The translations under genes and the position numbers were made by a program. 64,000 nucleotides of DNA, from the NCBI RefSeq assembly GCF_037971845.1, contig NZ_CP150227.1, positions 2,046,001 to 2,110,000 of the forward strand, given 5' to 3'. The DNA comes from Paenibacillus sp. FSL R5-0766 (GTDB lineage Bacteria > Bacillota > Bacilli > Paenibacillales > Paenibacillaceae). Every line of letters starts with the position of its first letter. The first letter of the stretch is position 1. The notes beneath the pieces were generated by a model. The model made no database searches and was not told where the DNA came from. It saw only the letters and a list, made by a program, of their open reading frames with translations. Positions 47,536 to 56,922 of this stretch are shown in pieces.

Positions 47536-48642
47536 TCATCGTTTGGACTGACGGGCAAGATAAGCGCTGTAGTGAAATATACGTTCCAATGATCGCCGTC
47601 TGATCTGTGGTTCATCAAACTTCATGGGCTTTGCATTGGCTTCGAAGAACCAGAGTTCCCCCAGATCATCAATGCCCAGATCCATGGACATTTCTCCGAG
47701 TGTAAAACCTGATCCGCGTTCTACCTGTCTTGCGATCATTAATGAAGTGGATTTCACACGTTTCATCAGGGTCGTTGACATTTCTTCTCCAAAAAGCTCG
47801 GTCAGCAGCTTCTCAGGGTCTTCTACGCTCCCGCCGCGCGGCACATGAGTAGTAATGCTGCGGGAGCCAGCAAGTCGCGCTCCTACACCGGTTACGCTCC
47901 ATTGGCCCTTGGTGTTCTTTTGTACAAGAACACGCAAATCGAAGGGGCGTTTACGAGAGGATGCCAGTTCAATGCCTTGTTGCATGATATAGGGCGTATG
48001 TCCCGTTTCTTTGCGAATTCGTGCCCATAACTTGGCAAGTGTAGCTGCTTTATAGGTTGTGCTTTTACGTGTGGTTTGTATTTTGAGTCGGTAGGGAAGC
48101 CGTTCTTTTTCCTGAAATTTAAGCATCATGATTCCTTTGCCAGCTTTGCCGCTCTCGGGCTTAAGGTACAGATAGGGATACGCCCGTAGAACCGCACCCA
48201 GAGAAGAAGCACTTCGCATCCGCCGAGTATAAGGGATCAGTTGCTGAGTGGATTTGGACTTCTTCAGCCATTCGAACAGATCCCATTTGTTGAAAAAGAA
48301 GGGGTTATACAGTTCGATTCCGGATTGCATGCATTCGTCAATTTTGCGCTGAACGGAAGGTTTTCCTTCGTCTTCCCGGTTGGGAATACGATTGTACAGA
48401 ACATGGGGAAGGGGGAAAGGTTGTGAAACCCACTTTCCACTCCCCTTGTTGTACGTATATCCTTTCACGGTGGGACCACTCACATTCAGATCCCGAACAG
48501 TTACAATGTACACCACGTATCCCATGCTCTCGCCTGTCTGTAAGATATCCTGAAAATTTTGATGATTTCCCCTGAACATACGCTGTTTATCATGCATGGT
48601 CAAAACAGCAATGACAGGTTTGAAATCATCATGAAGGGTCAT
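47536..48642 (-). CDS. YheC/YheD family ATP-grasp protein, paralogue 2 (short form)
   Basis: A 368-residue paralogue. Glycine-rich loop GKAGKGIMML, FDLRVLVQKNTKGQWSVTG in the palm and FFEANAKP at the metal site. The segment TTHVPRGGS groups it with paralogue 3. The ATG at 48642 shares its A with the TGA of paralogue 3 (TGATG), showing translational coupling; the frame is open upstream to 48783, but that part lies inside paralogue 3. AAGGAAGAG serves as ribosome site. Confidence 0.87.
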   Translation of the reverse strand: MTLHDDFKPVIAVLTMHDKQRMFRGNHQNFQDILQTGESMGYVVYIVTVRDLNVSGPTVKGYTYNKGSGKWVSQPFPLPHVLYNRIPNREDEGKPSVQRKIDECMQSGIELYNPFFFNKWDLFEWLKKSKSTQQLIPYTRRMRSASSLGAVLRAYPYLYLKPESGKAGKGIMMLKFQEKERLPYRLKIQTTRKSTTYKAATLAKLWARIRKETGHTPYIMQQGIELASSRKRPFDLRVLVQKNTKGQWSVTGVGARLAGSRSITTHVPRGGSVEDPEKLLTELFGEEMSTTLMKRVKSTSLMIARQVERGSGFTLGEMSMDLGIDDLGELWFFEANAKPMKFDEPQIRRRSLERIFHYSAYLARQSKR

Positions 48643-50015
48643 CAAATCTCTTCCTTCTTCCGGAACTTGCTCAAATACAGGCAGTGTTCCAAGATGTGCT
48701 CCACCGACGATTTGCCCTCCACCCGGAGTGAAGGGTGACGGAAAATGGAGCGCCCGGGTTTGGCGTTCGCTTCGAACATCCATACATGTTCCTCCTGATC
48801 AATGCCCAGATCAAAGCCAATCTCACCAATCAGATGCTGGTGCTGGGTTTCAATCGCCTGGGCCAGTGTAATAGCGACGGATTTGGCATGCTGAAGAACT
48901 TCTCCCGCACGATCGCCGAAGTTGCGACTGAGCGCCTGCTCAGGAGTCATTAGGGAGCCGCCATTTTTGATGTGTGTTGTGACGCTGCCACGTCCTGCCT
49001 TTTTGGCTCCAATTCCGACAACAACCCATTGATTGTTACCATTTTTGTGCATGTGAAAACGAAAATCAATTGGACATTCATCAATCTCAATTAGACGTAT
49101 TCCCTGCTGAACGACATATCCGCGTAGCTGTTTGCCATGTCTTCCCTGAAGCATGCGCATCAGACTGTTGAAGGACCCAAAACGCAGGAGTGCATTACCG
49201 CCTTTTTTGCGATAACGTGCGAAATATCCACGTTTCGGCGAATAAGTCAGGCGGTAGATCCCGTTCCCCAGACTTCCGGCAGTAGGTTTATAGTAGACAA
49301 ACTGATGGCGTTCCAACATTTCCTTCATCTGTTCCACCGACGGGTTGGTAATCGATTCAGGGATATACCGTCCTGCTGCCGGCTCGTTCTCCAGCAACGT
49401 ATAGATATCCGATTTGTTGAAGAAGCTCCAGTTGAAGAACGGAATTTTTCGGCGAACAAATCGTTCCCGCAGCTGGTTGATTGCTGGTGAGAAGTCTGAG
49501 CGTCTGCTCGGCAATCGGTTGTAGACAACATCGGGCAGAGGTACCGTTCTGCGGGTAAAGCTTCCGTTTTCATTCAGAAAAAAACCGGATACCGTCTCAT
49601 TCTGCCAATTGATATCCCGGGGAGTAAAGGCATAAATATAGGATTTTCGGCTGCCTTCACGGAGTAACTGTTTGATGAAACCAGTACGGGAACCGAATGG
49701 ATTCGTGCTCGTCGCAGGCCCATCAGAGAGTACGCCGATCAGTGGACCTAACTGGACCTCATCATTTTGCAAATTCCGGAGATAAATACTGCCCCGTTTC
49801 GGAACGTTCATCATATTACGGATACCTGAAGCGAGATACAGATGTTTACCTGCTTTTTTGATTGGTTTGATCGTTGCAGGTACCCGGTCACGCCCGAAGC
49901 GAAGGTGCACCGTTTTTTTGCCGGACAGGTTGAGGCTCTTCATTAAAGCGTTGGATACATAAACCACTTTATCCGGTTGCTTGGTGAAATGCAGATTGCA
50001 AAAGGTCAAACTCAT
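48642..50015 (-). CDS. YheC/YheD family ATP-grasp protein, paralogue 3 (long form)
   Basis: A 457-residue paralogue, close in length to B. subtilis YheD. Residues 1-100 form an N-terminal beta-rich domain (KKTVHLRFGRDRVPATIKPI), absent from the short forms. The ATP-grasp part has GSLGNGIYRL, IDFRFHMHKNGNNQW (HKN where others have QKN) and MFEANAKPGRS. AGGAGG precedes the ATG. It is followed by paralogue 2 through a TGATG overlap. Confidence 0.88.
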   Translation of the reverse strand: MSLTFCNLHFTKQPDKVVYVSNALMKSLNLSGKKTVHLRFGRDRVPATIKPIKKAGKHLYLASGIRNMMNVPKRGSIYLRNLQNDEVQLGPLIGVLSDGPATSTNPFGSRTGFIKQLLREGSRKSYIYAFTPRDINWQNETVSGFFLNENGSFTRRTVPLPDVVYNRLPSRRSDFSPAINQLRERFVRRKIPFFNWSFFNKSDIYTLLENEPAAGRYIPESITNPSVEQMKEMLERHQFVYYKPTAGSLGNGIYRLTYSPKRGYFARYRKKGGNALLRFGSFNSLMRMLQGRHGKQLRGYVVQQGIRLIEIDECPIDFRFHMHKNGNNQWVVVGIGAKKAGRGSVTTHIKNGGSLMTPEQALSRNFGDRAGEVLQHAKSVAITLAQAIETQHQHLIGEIGFDLGIDQEEHVWMFEANAKPGRSIFRHPSLRVEGKSSVEHILEHCLYLSKFRKKEEI

Positions 50016-50075
50016 GATTTATCCTCCTATCCTGAAAAGATCCTTGGGCTCCATGGCAAGCGGGCGCTGCGGGCC

Positions 50076-51266
50076 TCAGCCGCCGTGAATCGGGATGGGT
50101 TTCAGGCCAGCTTTGCTGGATGTATTCGGCAATTTCATTGGACGAATGACGTCCGTGAGAACATGTTGTTGCAACAGATAACGGGCATAGGCAAGCGGCC
50201 GCGTATAAGTCAGGGTATGCATGCGTCGGTCGCCCGCTTCTGCAAATGAGGTGCGGCCTGGTTTGGAGTTAACTTCAATTAGCCAGAGTTGGCCCTCTGC
50301 ATCTGCTCCGAAATCAAGCCCCAATTCGGCTAACCTGCCGAAACGGCTTTCCAGCAGGGTGGGGATAAGAGTAGCAGTCTGCCGGATGCTCTTCAGCAGA
50401 GTTTCCGTGCGGATCGTTCCATATCGCTGGAGCAGATATGCGTGGGCAGGATATGCTTTACCCCCACCGTGAAGATTGGACGTGAGTGAACCTTCGGGTC
50501 CTTCCCGTACCATACATCCGGTAAGTGTCCAGCGACCTTGCCCATTCTTTTGCATTAGAGCCCGTATGTCGAATGCTCTTCCATGATGGCTAAGCTCCAG
50601 ATATGGCTGCACGATCATCTTACGCTCAGCCTGATGTAATGCTAGCCAGGAAGATACAGCCTGGGTATGGTTGAATGTAAGAATAAAGGGCTCATTGTCT
50701 TCGTTACGCCCCTCCACGATCCATGTCGATGGGGTCGTTCCCCGAGACAGGCGAAAAGTATTTTTGCCATGAGTCCCGGATACCGGTTTGAAGAACAGTC
50801 CTCTGGGCCAACGGTCCAGCCATGTTTCCCAAGGAATATGTGATCCGATCCGGGTTGTGGGAGCAAGTTGTGACCTCAAGTCAGGATTTCGGGACAACAC
50901 ACGATGCACCTCCCATTTTCCTGGAAGGGAAGCAGACCAATAACGATGTTGATCTGTGCCGTTGGTTGGTATCCATTCCTTAAGCTGTTGTCTGACGTAC
51001 CTGGAGATTGGGCGAAGACAACGATCCATAATGAGATCGACTGCAGGAACAGGTACCGAATTCCACTTCCCTTGATGATAGGCATATCCCCATTGAAGAG
51101 GGAGATGGACTGCATCATTTGATATCGGGATCACAATAATCTGAAGGGCGTATCGTATGCTCCCCACACTGAGACGACGGCAGAAAAGTTCATCTGTAAA
51201 GGGAGGTGAGCCTTCGGTTGCACGTACCAGAATGGCCAGTGTCTTGGTCTGAGATGATGGAAACAT
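50076..51266 (-). CDS. YheC/YheD family ATP-grasp protein, paralogue 4 (short form)
   Basis: A 396-residue paralogue, the most diverged at its N-terminus. The glycine-rich loop reads GTHGKNTFRL, having lost the second GKG glycine seen in paralogues 2 and 5. FDIRALMQKNGQGRW, SNLHGGG and LIEVNSKPGRT are present. AGAGGTG lies eight bases before the ATG at 51266; the frame is open upstream to 51320, overlapping paralogue 5. Sixty bases separate it from paralogue 3. Confidence 0.86.
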   Translation of the reverse strand: MFPSSQTKTLAILVRATEGSPPFTDELFCRRLSVGSIRYALQIIVIPISNDAVHLPLQWGYAYHQGKWNSVPVPAVDLIMDRCLRPISRYVRQQLKEWIPTNGTDQHRYWSASLPGKWEVHRVLSRNPDLRSQLAPTTRIGSHIPWETWLDRWPRGLFFKPVSGTHGKNTFRLSRGTTPSTWIVEGRNEDNEPFILTFNHTQAVSSWLALHQAERKMIVQPYLELSHHGRAFDIRALMQKNGQGRWTLTGCMVREGPEGSLTSNLHGGGKAYPAHAYLLQRYGTIRTETLLKSIRQTATLIPTLLESRFGRLAELGLDFGADAEGQLWLIEVNSKPGRTSFAEAGDRRMHTLTYTRPLAYARYLLQQHVLTDVIRPMKLPNTSSKAGLKPIPIHGG

Positions 51267-51316
51267 TACGCTGCACCTCTCCTCTATCAGATTTGTTTCC
51301 AATAGGAAATAACTTT

Positions 51317-52684
51317 TCAAAAACCCGCCAGGTACGTAGAATATTCAAGCATGGCTTTGACGGAAGGGCGGATCTTGCTCTCACTCAGTGGTGTATTATC
51401 ATTCTTGGATGGTTTGGAGTTGACTTCGAGCAGCCATACGCGCCCAGTGGTGTCCAGAGCCAGATCAATACCAAGTTCACCAAAATGGGCAGGGATGGCA
51501 CTCTCAATCCCTTTTGCGATATCCAGTGCTGCGGTGTGCAATCCTGCATAAGCGGAAGCTTTGGCTGATCCAGACAACTGTGTTTTGGCAACAGCATCCT
51601 TGACGGTGCTGAGACTTCCACCCCGTGCCAGATTGGATACGTAGTGACTCCCGCCTGCAATCCGGGCGACGATGGAGGTTACACTCCATTTACCTGTACG
51701 GTTCTTTTGCACGAGCGCACGGAAATCCACGGGTCTGCCACTGTTGTCAATGAGAGTCAGCCCTTGTTGGATCTGATAACGCGTTGTTTTCATTTTCCCA
51801 GACATACTGGCATACAGTTTATCCAGAGAAGTATACGTTTGTTTCCGGGTGCCCCCGACGCCAGTCGCCAGAGTCAGGAAGCTTCCGTCCGTCTGACGTG
51901 AGACCCGGATAATCCCTTTACCCAAAGAACCACGTACGGGCTTCAGAAATACAACCGGATGTCGGTTGCACATCGTCTTGAGCAGGGCGGACGTCTTGAG
52001 TAAATGAGACTCGGGAAGAACTCGTTTAAGCGTTGAAATGGACTTGAGTGCGTCAAACACTTCGTTTTTGTCCAGAAACTTTTCATTGAAGGTTTGCGTG
52101 CCGTAGAGCGATTTTACTTCTTTCATAAAATGCTGTACGCTAGGTTTGTTCTCAAGCTTGCGGGACGTTAGCCGGTTATTGACGACGTCTGCTACAGGCA
52201 GAACAGTCTTTTTCCAGCCGTCATCATACACCCAGCCTTTCATATAACCCGTTACCGCTCCAATATCCTCCGGTGTGAAAAAGGATACATAGGCGCCTCG
52301 CTTACGGCAGGCGTTCACCAGTTCTTGACAGAACATCGTGATGGAGCCAAAGGGCCGATCGGGCTGATCGGGATAATCCTGGCTAACCAGTACACTGATG
52401 TAGGGTCCAAGGCGAAGCGTACGGCTGGCTGAACGATAGGATACCCTTAGAACCGAACGTGGAACGAGACCGGTCTTGCTGGCAACTGTCTGATTGATGC
52501 GCAGCCCGTCATACCTTGGTACCGGAATAACAGTGACTTCGCGGCGGAAAGAGCCAAATTGCAGCTGAAGCGGCCTTCCTGAAGGGATTTTAAGCGCCTT
52601 AAGCACCCCTTCGCCCAGCATGATGACGTCGTCCTGCAGGATGCCCGAGCCGGTAACCTGAATCGTTACTTTTTTAGTGGACAT
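51317..52684 (-). CDS. YheC/YheD family ATP-grasp protein, paralogue 5 (long form)
   Basis: A 455-residue paralogue with an N-terminal beta-rich domain of about 105 residues (VTIQVTGSGILQDDVIML and LQLQFGSFRREVTVIPV). ATP-grasp features are GSLGKGIIRV, VDFRALVQKNRTGKW and LLEVNSKPSKND. AAGGAGATCC precedes the ATG at 52684; the frame is open to 52774. First gene of the five, presumably near the promoter, in the 237-base gap facing yheA. I saw no clear sporulation-sigma promoter there by eye. Confidence 0.88.
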   Translation of the reverse strand: MSTKKVTIQVTGSGILQDDVIMLGEGVLKALKIPSGRPLQLQFGSFRREVTVIPVPRYDGLRINQTVASKTGLVPRSVLRVSYRSASRTLRLGPYISVLVSQDYPDQPDRPFGSITMFCQELVNACRKRGAYVSFFTPEDIGAVTGYMKGWVYDDGWKKTVLPVADVVNNRLTSRKLENKPSVQHFMKEVKSLYGTQTFNEKFLDKNEVFDALKSISTLKRVLPESHLLKTSALLKTMCNRHPVVFLKPVRGSLGKGIIRVSRQTDGSFLTLATGVGGTRKQTYTSLDKLYASMSGKMKTTRYQIQQGLTLIDNSGRPVDFRALVQKNRTGKWSVTSIVARIAGGSHYVSNLARGGSLSTVKDAVAKTQLSGSAKASAYAGLHTAALDIAKGIESAIPAHFGELGIDLALDTTGRVWLLEVNSKPSKNDNTPLSESKIRPSVKAMLEYSTYLAGF

Positions 52685-52921
52685 CACGGATCTCCTTCCG
52701 GGCGGCAACTTGATGTCTGATCTCGAAGTTGAACGGCATCTGAACATGGCATGTGCTTCATCATATGAGGACATATAACCCTTGGTGATTGACCCATATG
52801 GATAAAATGCATTTGATTTCGAGGCAGGTTATGGATGGCCTGTTTCAGATCGTCCTTGTTTGACAGCGGAGAAAAGCGTGTATTAACACGGATGAACAAA
52901 CCAATCTGAGGAGGAATAATA

Positions 52922-53269
52922 GTGAACATTTATGACAAAGCCAATGATTTGGCCAAAGCACTGAGAGAAAGCAGCGAGGTGGAAGAGATTACTTCCGCGA
53001 TGAAGCTGATTGAAGCTGATCCGGATGCAAAAGCAATGCTGGATAACTTCCGTGATCAACAAATGGAACTGCAACAACGTATGATGAGCGGCGATATGCC
53101 AGCTCCGGATGAGATGGAGAAAATGGAGAAATTGTTTGAAGTACTGAGCTTGAATCTGAATATCCGTCGCTTGTTTGACGCGGAGCGTCGCCTCAGTGTC
53201 ATCATTGAAGACGTGAATAAAATTATTGCTGATAGCCTGGGTCATCTGTACGGTGGCGCTGAAGCGTAA
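52922..53269 (+). CDS. yheA: YlbF/YmcA-family helical protein (YheA-like)
   Basis: A 115-residue, all-helical member of the YlbF/YheA family, resembling B. subtilis YheA along its whole length (YDKANDLAKALRESSEV, ADPDAKAMLDNFRDQQMELQ, ADSLGHLYGG). In B. subtilis yheA also lies next to yheC/yheD. YheA itself has no known role; the related YlbF, YmcA and YaaT act in RNA processing and sporulation control. GTG start after AGGAGG, divergent from the YheC/D array. Confidence 0.88.
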   Translation: MNIYDKANDLAKALRESSEVEEITSAMKLIEADPDAKAMLDNFRDQQMELQQRMMSGDMPAPDEMEKMEKLFEVLSLNLNIRRLFDAERRLSVIIEDVNKIIADSLGHLYGGAEA

Positions 53270-53379
53270 AAAGGTAGTTCAAAAAGGTTGTCTTGTTTTT
53301 TTACCTGAACCTTTCATATTGGCTCCTTATCGTTCATAGACTAGACATATAGAGTCGATCAAGAACGAAGGAGCTGTGA

Positions 53380-53667
53380 ATGGTGAAAAGATTGAAAAAA
53401 GCAAAACATGTAATCTATCTGCTTATTGCGTTGTCGATGCTGGTCATTGCACTGCCGCGGATTTCCTTTGCTGGAGGAATGGACTGGGTTAATATTTTTG
53501 GCATCGTATGGGTGCTGTTCTCCTTATTAATCGTTGGTGCACATCTGCATTTTATTCTCGGTGTAGATGAAGAGAAGAAGCGTGCACTGGAAGCCGTTCG
53601 CCGGGCAAAGCTGCGGCAGTGGGAGATGAAACTGCTGGACAAGCAGGAGCGGAGCGAGTCTGTATAA
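53380..53667 (+). CDS. Small two-helix membrane protein, hypothetical
   Basis: A 95-residue protein with a basic N-terminus, hydrophobic helices at about residues 12-31 and 36-61, and a highly charged amphipathic cytoplasmic tail (EEKKRALEAVRRAKLRQWEMK). No family is recognised. GAAGGAG precedes the ATG, and the gene stands between yheA and a terminator, 110 bases from the former. Confidence 0.75.
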   Translation: MVKRLKKAKHVIYLLIALSMLVIALPRISFAGGMDWVNIFGIVWVLFSLLIVGAHLHFILGVDEEKKRALEAVRRAKLRQWEMKLLDKQERSESV

Positions 53668-53724
53668 AGGATAGAATTACAATCCGTATGCCAGGGCCAA
53701 CAGTGTTGGTTCTGCCTCTGGAAC

Positions 53725-53764
53725 AAGACCGGATTCCCTTGCACATAAGGGGCCGGTCTTTTTG
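53725..53764 (+). terminator. Terminator before ytoI
   Basis: AAGACCGG and CCGGTCTT with an inner CCCTT/AAGGG pair flank a short loop, followed by TTTG. Confidence 0.75.
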
Positions 53765-53912
53765 TTACATACAAGGATCAGGGAATAATCGGAAGATTGA
53801 ATTCAAGCAGCCCATTTCCCAATAAGAATGGGATAGGAAGTGGGGTTATTTTCCTGACGTCGTGTTATAATAGGTACAGTATAGTACAGATGCATCTTCG
53901 GGGGTGGTACAG

Positions 53913-55247
53913 TTGGACGGACAGGAAGAGAACGTAACGAAGCATGAACAGTTACTTCAACATATTGAACAACTGAAGGTTGGCAGCAAAATATCAGTAC
54001 GTGGTCTTGCGCGGGAGCTGGGTGTAAGTGAAGGGACAGCGTATCGTGCGGTGAAAGAGGCGGAGAACTTCGGGCTAGTCGTGACCAAGGAACGAATTGG
54101 AACGGTGCGGATCGAGAAGAGACCTCGGGGCATGTCGGAACAGTTGACCTTTGCTGATGTTGTGACCATTGTGGAAGGCCATGTGTTGGGGGGGAACGAA
54201 GGTCTCACCAAACCGCTGCACAAGTATGTGATTGGTGCGATGAAAGAACAGGCAATGGCCCGATATATTGACGCTGGGAGTCTGCTGATTGTGGGTAACC
54301 GTGAGGATGCTCACTCGCTTGCCCTCGAACAGGGGGCTGGCGTGTTGATTACGGGTGGTTTTGGGACAAGTCGTGAAGTAAGAATTATGGCTGACGAGCT
54401 TGGGCTACCGATTATTTCATCCAGACATGATACATTCACAGTGGCTTCAATGATTAACCGTGCGATCTTCGATCGGCTGATTAAGAAAAAAATTATGCTT
54501 GTTGAGGATATCATTGGTCAGAAACCTCGCTTGCAGGTATTGAAGGTGACCAGTTCAGCCGCAGATTTTCATATGTTGGTTTCAGAGACGGGTGAACATC
54601 GCTTCCCGGTGGTGGATGAATGGAACCGGGTCATCGGGATTGTGAGTCTGAAGGATGTTAGTGAGCTAAAAGAAGATCAAAGTATTGAGAAATGTGTGAT
54701 ACGCCGCCCGATTACGGCCTCATTGCAGACATCTCTTGCTTCTGCTGCCCAGATCATGACGTGGGAAGGCATCGATTTTCTGCCAATCGTGGATCGGAAT
54801 CGCAAACTGATTGCGTCCGTCACACGCAAGGAAGTGCTTCAGGCCATGCGGGATGCACAGAAGCAACCACAACTGGGAGAGACGTTTGATCATTTGATCT
54901 GGAACGGGTTTGCCGAGGAGCGTGGTGAACAGAACGAATTGTTATTTCACGGATTCATCATTCCTCAGATGGCAACGGATCTGGGCACGATCTCCGAAGG
55001 TGTTCTGTTGAATGTGATGACACAGGCTGGCCGGCGGGCAGCGTGGGATGTTACAGGGAACGACCATGTGGTGGATAATGTAACGACGTATTTTGTTCGA
55101 CCGGTACAGATTGAGGATCAGATCCTGGTTCGACCGTTAATTCTGGAAACCAGTCGTCGAACGTGCAAAATGGACATTGTGGTTACCCGTGAAGGCAGTG
55201 TGGTATGCAAAGCGGTAATGACATTGCAGTCGATTGACCATGCCTAG
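53913..55247 (+). CDS. ytoI: HTH-DRTGG-CBS-hotdog protein YtoI
   Basis: A 444-residue protein with the domain order of YtoI: an N-terminal helix-turn-helix (KISVRGLARELGVSEGTAYRAV), a DRTGG domain (GSLLIVGNREDAHSLAL, then GVLITGGFGTSREV), a CBS pair (FPVVDEWNRVIGIVS and LPIVDRNRKLIASVT) and a C-terminal thioesterase-like hotdog domain (HGFIIPQMATDLGTIS with DVTGNDHVVDNVTTYFV). Probably a ligand-responsive regulator; the ligand is not known. TTG at 53913 lies six bases after GGGGTGG and fits; GTG at 53904 is inside that site. Its neighbour ytpI is also its neighbour in B. subtilis. Confidence 0.9.
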   Translation: MDGQEENVTKHEQLLQHIEQLKVGSKISVRGLARELGVSEGTAYRAVKEAENFGLVVTKERIGTVRIEKRPRGMSEQLTFADVVTIVEGHVLGGNEGLTKPLHKYVIGAMKEQAMARYIDAGSLLIVGNREDAHSLALEQGAGVLITGGFGTSREVRIMADELGLPIISSRHDTFTVASMINRAIFDRLIKKKIMLVEDIIGQKPRLQVLKVTSSAADFHMLVSETGEHRFPVVDEWNRVIGIVSLKDVSELKEDQSIEKCVIRRPITASLQTSLASAAQIMTWEGIDFLPIVDRNRKLIASVTRKEVLQAMRDAQKQPQLGETFDHLIWNGFAEERGEQNELLFHGFIIPQMATDLGTISEGVLLNVMTQAGRRAAWDVTGNDHVVDNVTTYFVRPVQIEDQILVRPLILETSRRTCKMDIVVTREGSVVCKAVMTLQSIDHA

Positions 55248-55274
55248 CAGGGTACGTTGCCTCGGGCATAGACA

Positions 55275-55365
55275 AAGAGAGTACTTCCTGATCAAGAAGC
55301 TCTGCCGGGTTGCGTTGTCGCGCGGTTCTGGCTTCGCTTAATGAAGGGGAAGTACTCTCTTTTTG
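55275..55365 (+). terminator. Bidirectional terminator between ytoI and ytpI
   Basis: AGAGAGTACTTCC (55276-55288) and its complement GGAAGTACTCTCT (55348-55360) form a 13-bp stem closing a 59-base, partly structured loop, with TTTTT after it. Confidence 0.65.
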
Positions 55366-55392
55366 CAGTCACAACGATTACGCTTCAACAAA

Positions 55393-55734
55393 TCATGCAG
55401 ATTGTCCGGAGGTTTTACCTGATCCGTTACTGGACCGTTGTTGAAGCCGCGCATAATAACTGCGGTTACGTATTCCGGCAAATACATTGTACGCACCCAT
55501 AATCAGAAATAGCGCTTCCACAATCACAGATAAAGTGGAGCCCGTGAAGACAAACATCAGGATCAGGGCAAGCACGACAAGCATGCCACCCATCCAGATA
55601 TTTGTCCACGAACGGTACAGACCGGCGCTGGTAGCATCCGAACTTCTGTGTGAACGAATACTGTTTAACGCTGCAAAAACCATGGCAACAGCAAAGATGG
55701 CGATTAGAGCATATTTGAGTACATCAATGAACAC
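55393..55734 (-). CDS. ytpI: YtpI family membrane protein
   Basis: A 113-residue membrane protein with three hydrophobic segments (about residues 5-22, 45-65 and 68-88), then a basic Ser/Gly-rich tail. The pattern and the position beside ytoI identify YtpI; the function is unknown. GTG at 55734 lies ten bases after AAAGGAG; the frame continues upstream to 55800 without support. Confidence 0.82.
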   Translation of the reverse strand: MFIDVLKYALIAIFAVAMVFAALNSIRSHRSSDATSAGLYRSWTNIWMGGMLVVLALILMFVFTGSTLSVIVEALFLIMGAYNVFAGIRNRSYYARLQQRSSNGSGKTSGQSA

Positions 55735-55816
55735 AAAGACGCAGCTCCTTTTCTGGAAAGCATTTACTGCCCTTATTGTACCATGCAGAGATGCAGACAA
55801 GGGCAGTTTTTTGCTG

Positions 55817-56305
55817 TTACGCAGGAACGTGCATGCGAATCTGTACCCAAACTTGCAGTACGCCTTCCATAACCAGCATCGTTTTGACCTGAACGGTGTA
55901 CTCCTTTTCCCTGACCGAGTACACTTTCTGATTCAGCATGATTCGCGTCATTTTGCTATACTCATCGATGTTGAATACATCTCTGCCCCGAAGTACCTCA
56001 AGTTCGTCTCCGAGCTTCTGTAACATCACTTTCAGAGAAGCCTCGTCTGGCCCCTTATCCGATTCTTCTGCACGGACTTTGATTTCCTTGATAACGGTTT
56101 GGCGTTTACTGTATTTTTTCAGCGTTTTGATATCCTCCTCATTCTGATGCAGCTGAAGCTGCAGCTCCTGATTGTTCAGCCACAACGCATTGTAACTCAG
56201 GTGAAATACGCCGTTGTAGACGACACATCCAGCGATCATTCCCAGAACAAACACAGCGGTCATTCGCATCAGCGGGCGGTAACGGGAAAATGGCGGAATT
56301 CTCAT
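55817..56305 (-). CDS. ytrI: Sporulation membrane protein YtrI
   Basis: A 162-residue protein with one N-terminal helix (about residues 13-30), an extracytoplasmic coiled coil (QELQLQLHQNEEDIKTL) and a C-terminal beta domain. YtrI and YtrH are made in the mother cell under sigma-E in B. subtilis and are needed for normal spore formation. It follows ytrH by 21 bases. The ribosome site is weak (CAGGAAC). Confidence 0.87.
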   Translation of the reverse strand: MRIPPFSRYRPLMRMTAVFVLGMIAGCVVYNGVFHLSYNALWLNNQELQLQLHQNEEDIKTLKKYSKRQTVIKEIKVRAEESDKGPDEASLKVMLQKLGDELEVLRGRDVFNIDEYSKMTRIMLNQKVYSVREKEYTVQVKTMLVMEGVLQVWVQIRMHVPA

Positions 56306-56326
56306 GAACGCTGTTCCTGTCTCATA

Positions 56327-56656
56327 TTAGCTCCGGCCTCCGCCGCACACCCATTTCACCAGCTCGGTTCCCATATGCGCGCCCATAAAAGCAGAGATCA
56401 AATACAGGATTTGTTTGACCGCGGGAGACAGGTTGCCATCCAGGAAATTGCTCTCGATGACACGCATGGGATCTATTGTGCCGCCAACAGCGGCTGCGAG
56501 TGCCCATATCTTTATTTTTCCAGAAATATCGAGCATCGTCTGTGTCGGAGGCTGAAGAGAGATCACTGCTCCAATACCTCCGATCATCGCGCCGCCCAGC
56601 ACGATTCCAAACGCAATAAAGAAATCAAGAATGGCTTTGGACAAAAATGTGCTCAC
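56327..56656 (-). CDS. ytrH: Sporulation membrane protein YtrH
   Basis: A 109-residue membrane protein with the highly conserved runs SKAILDFFIAFGIVLGG, IKIWALAAAVGGTIDPMRVIE and the closing AFMGAHMGTELVKWV. GTG at 56656 follows AAAGGGG by about six bases and gives the family length; the frame is open to 56752 with unrelated residues. First gene of ytrH-ytrI, divergent from dnaE as in other Bacillales. Confidence 0.93.
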   Translation of the reverse strand: MSTFLSKAILDFFIAFGIVLGGAMIGGIGAVISLQPPTQTMLDISGKIKIWALAAAVGGTIDPMRVIESNFLDGNLSPAVKQILYLISAFMGAHMGTELVKWVCGGGRS

Positions 56657-56732
56657 TGGCAACACCCCTTTCAGACCTAGCAGCACACCTCCTGTCTTCG
56701 GTCTGTCACAGGGGGAGCGGCTTGTACTTCTA

Positions 56733-56762
56733 TTGTATGGGCGTGCCCCCAAACGTTATGAT
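56733..56762 (+). promoter_or_regulatory. Candidate dnaE promoter
   Basis: TTGTAT (56733-56738) and TATGAT (56757-56762) are 18 bases apart, about 160 bases before the dnaE start. Confidence 0.4.
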
Positions 56763-56922
56763 AAAATAGAATAATAAAGTCTCCTTTTAAGAGGTTGTTA
56801 CAAATTCTAATATGGGGATTCCATTTTTTATTTGTTTAATTCATATATATGAGATAGATAGGGTAGCAGAGGGATCAGAAGATCGATGCTGCGACTATCT
56901 GCGGCGAAAGGAAGAAAAAAAC

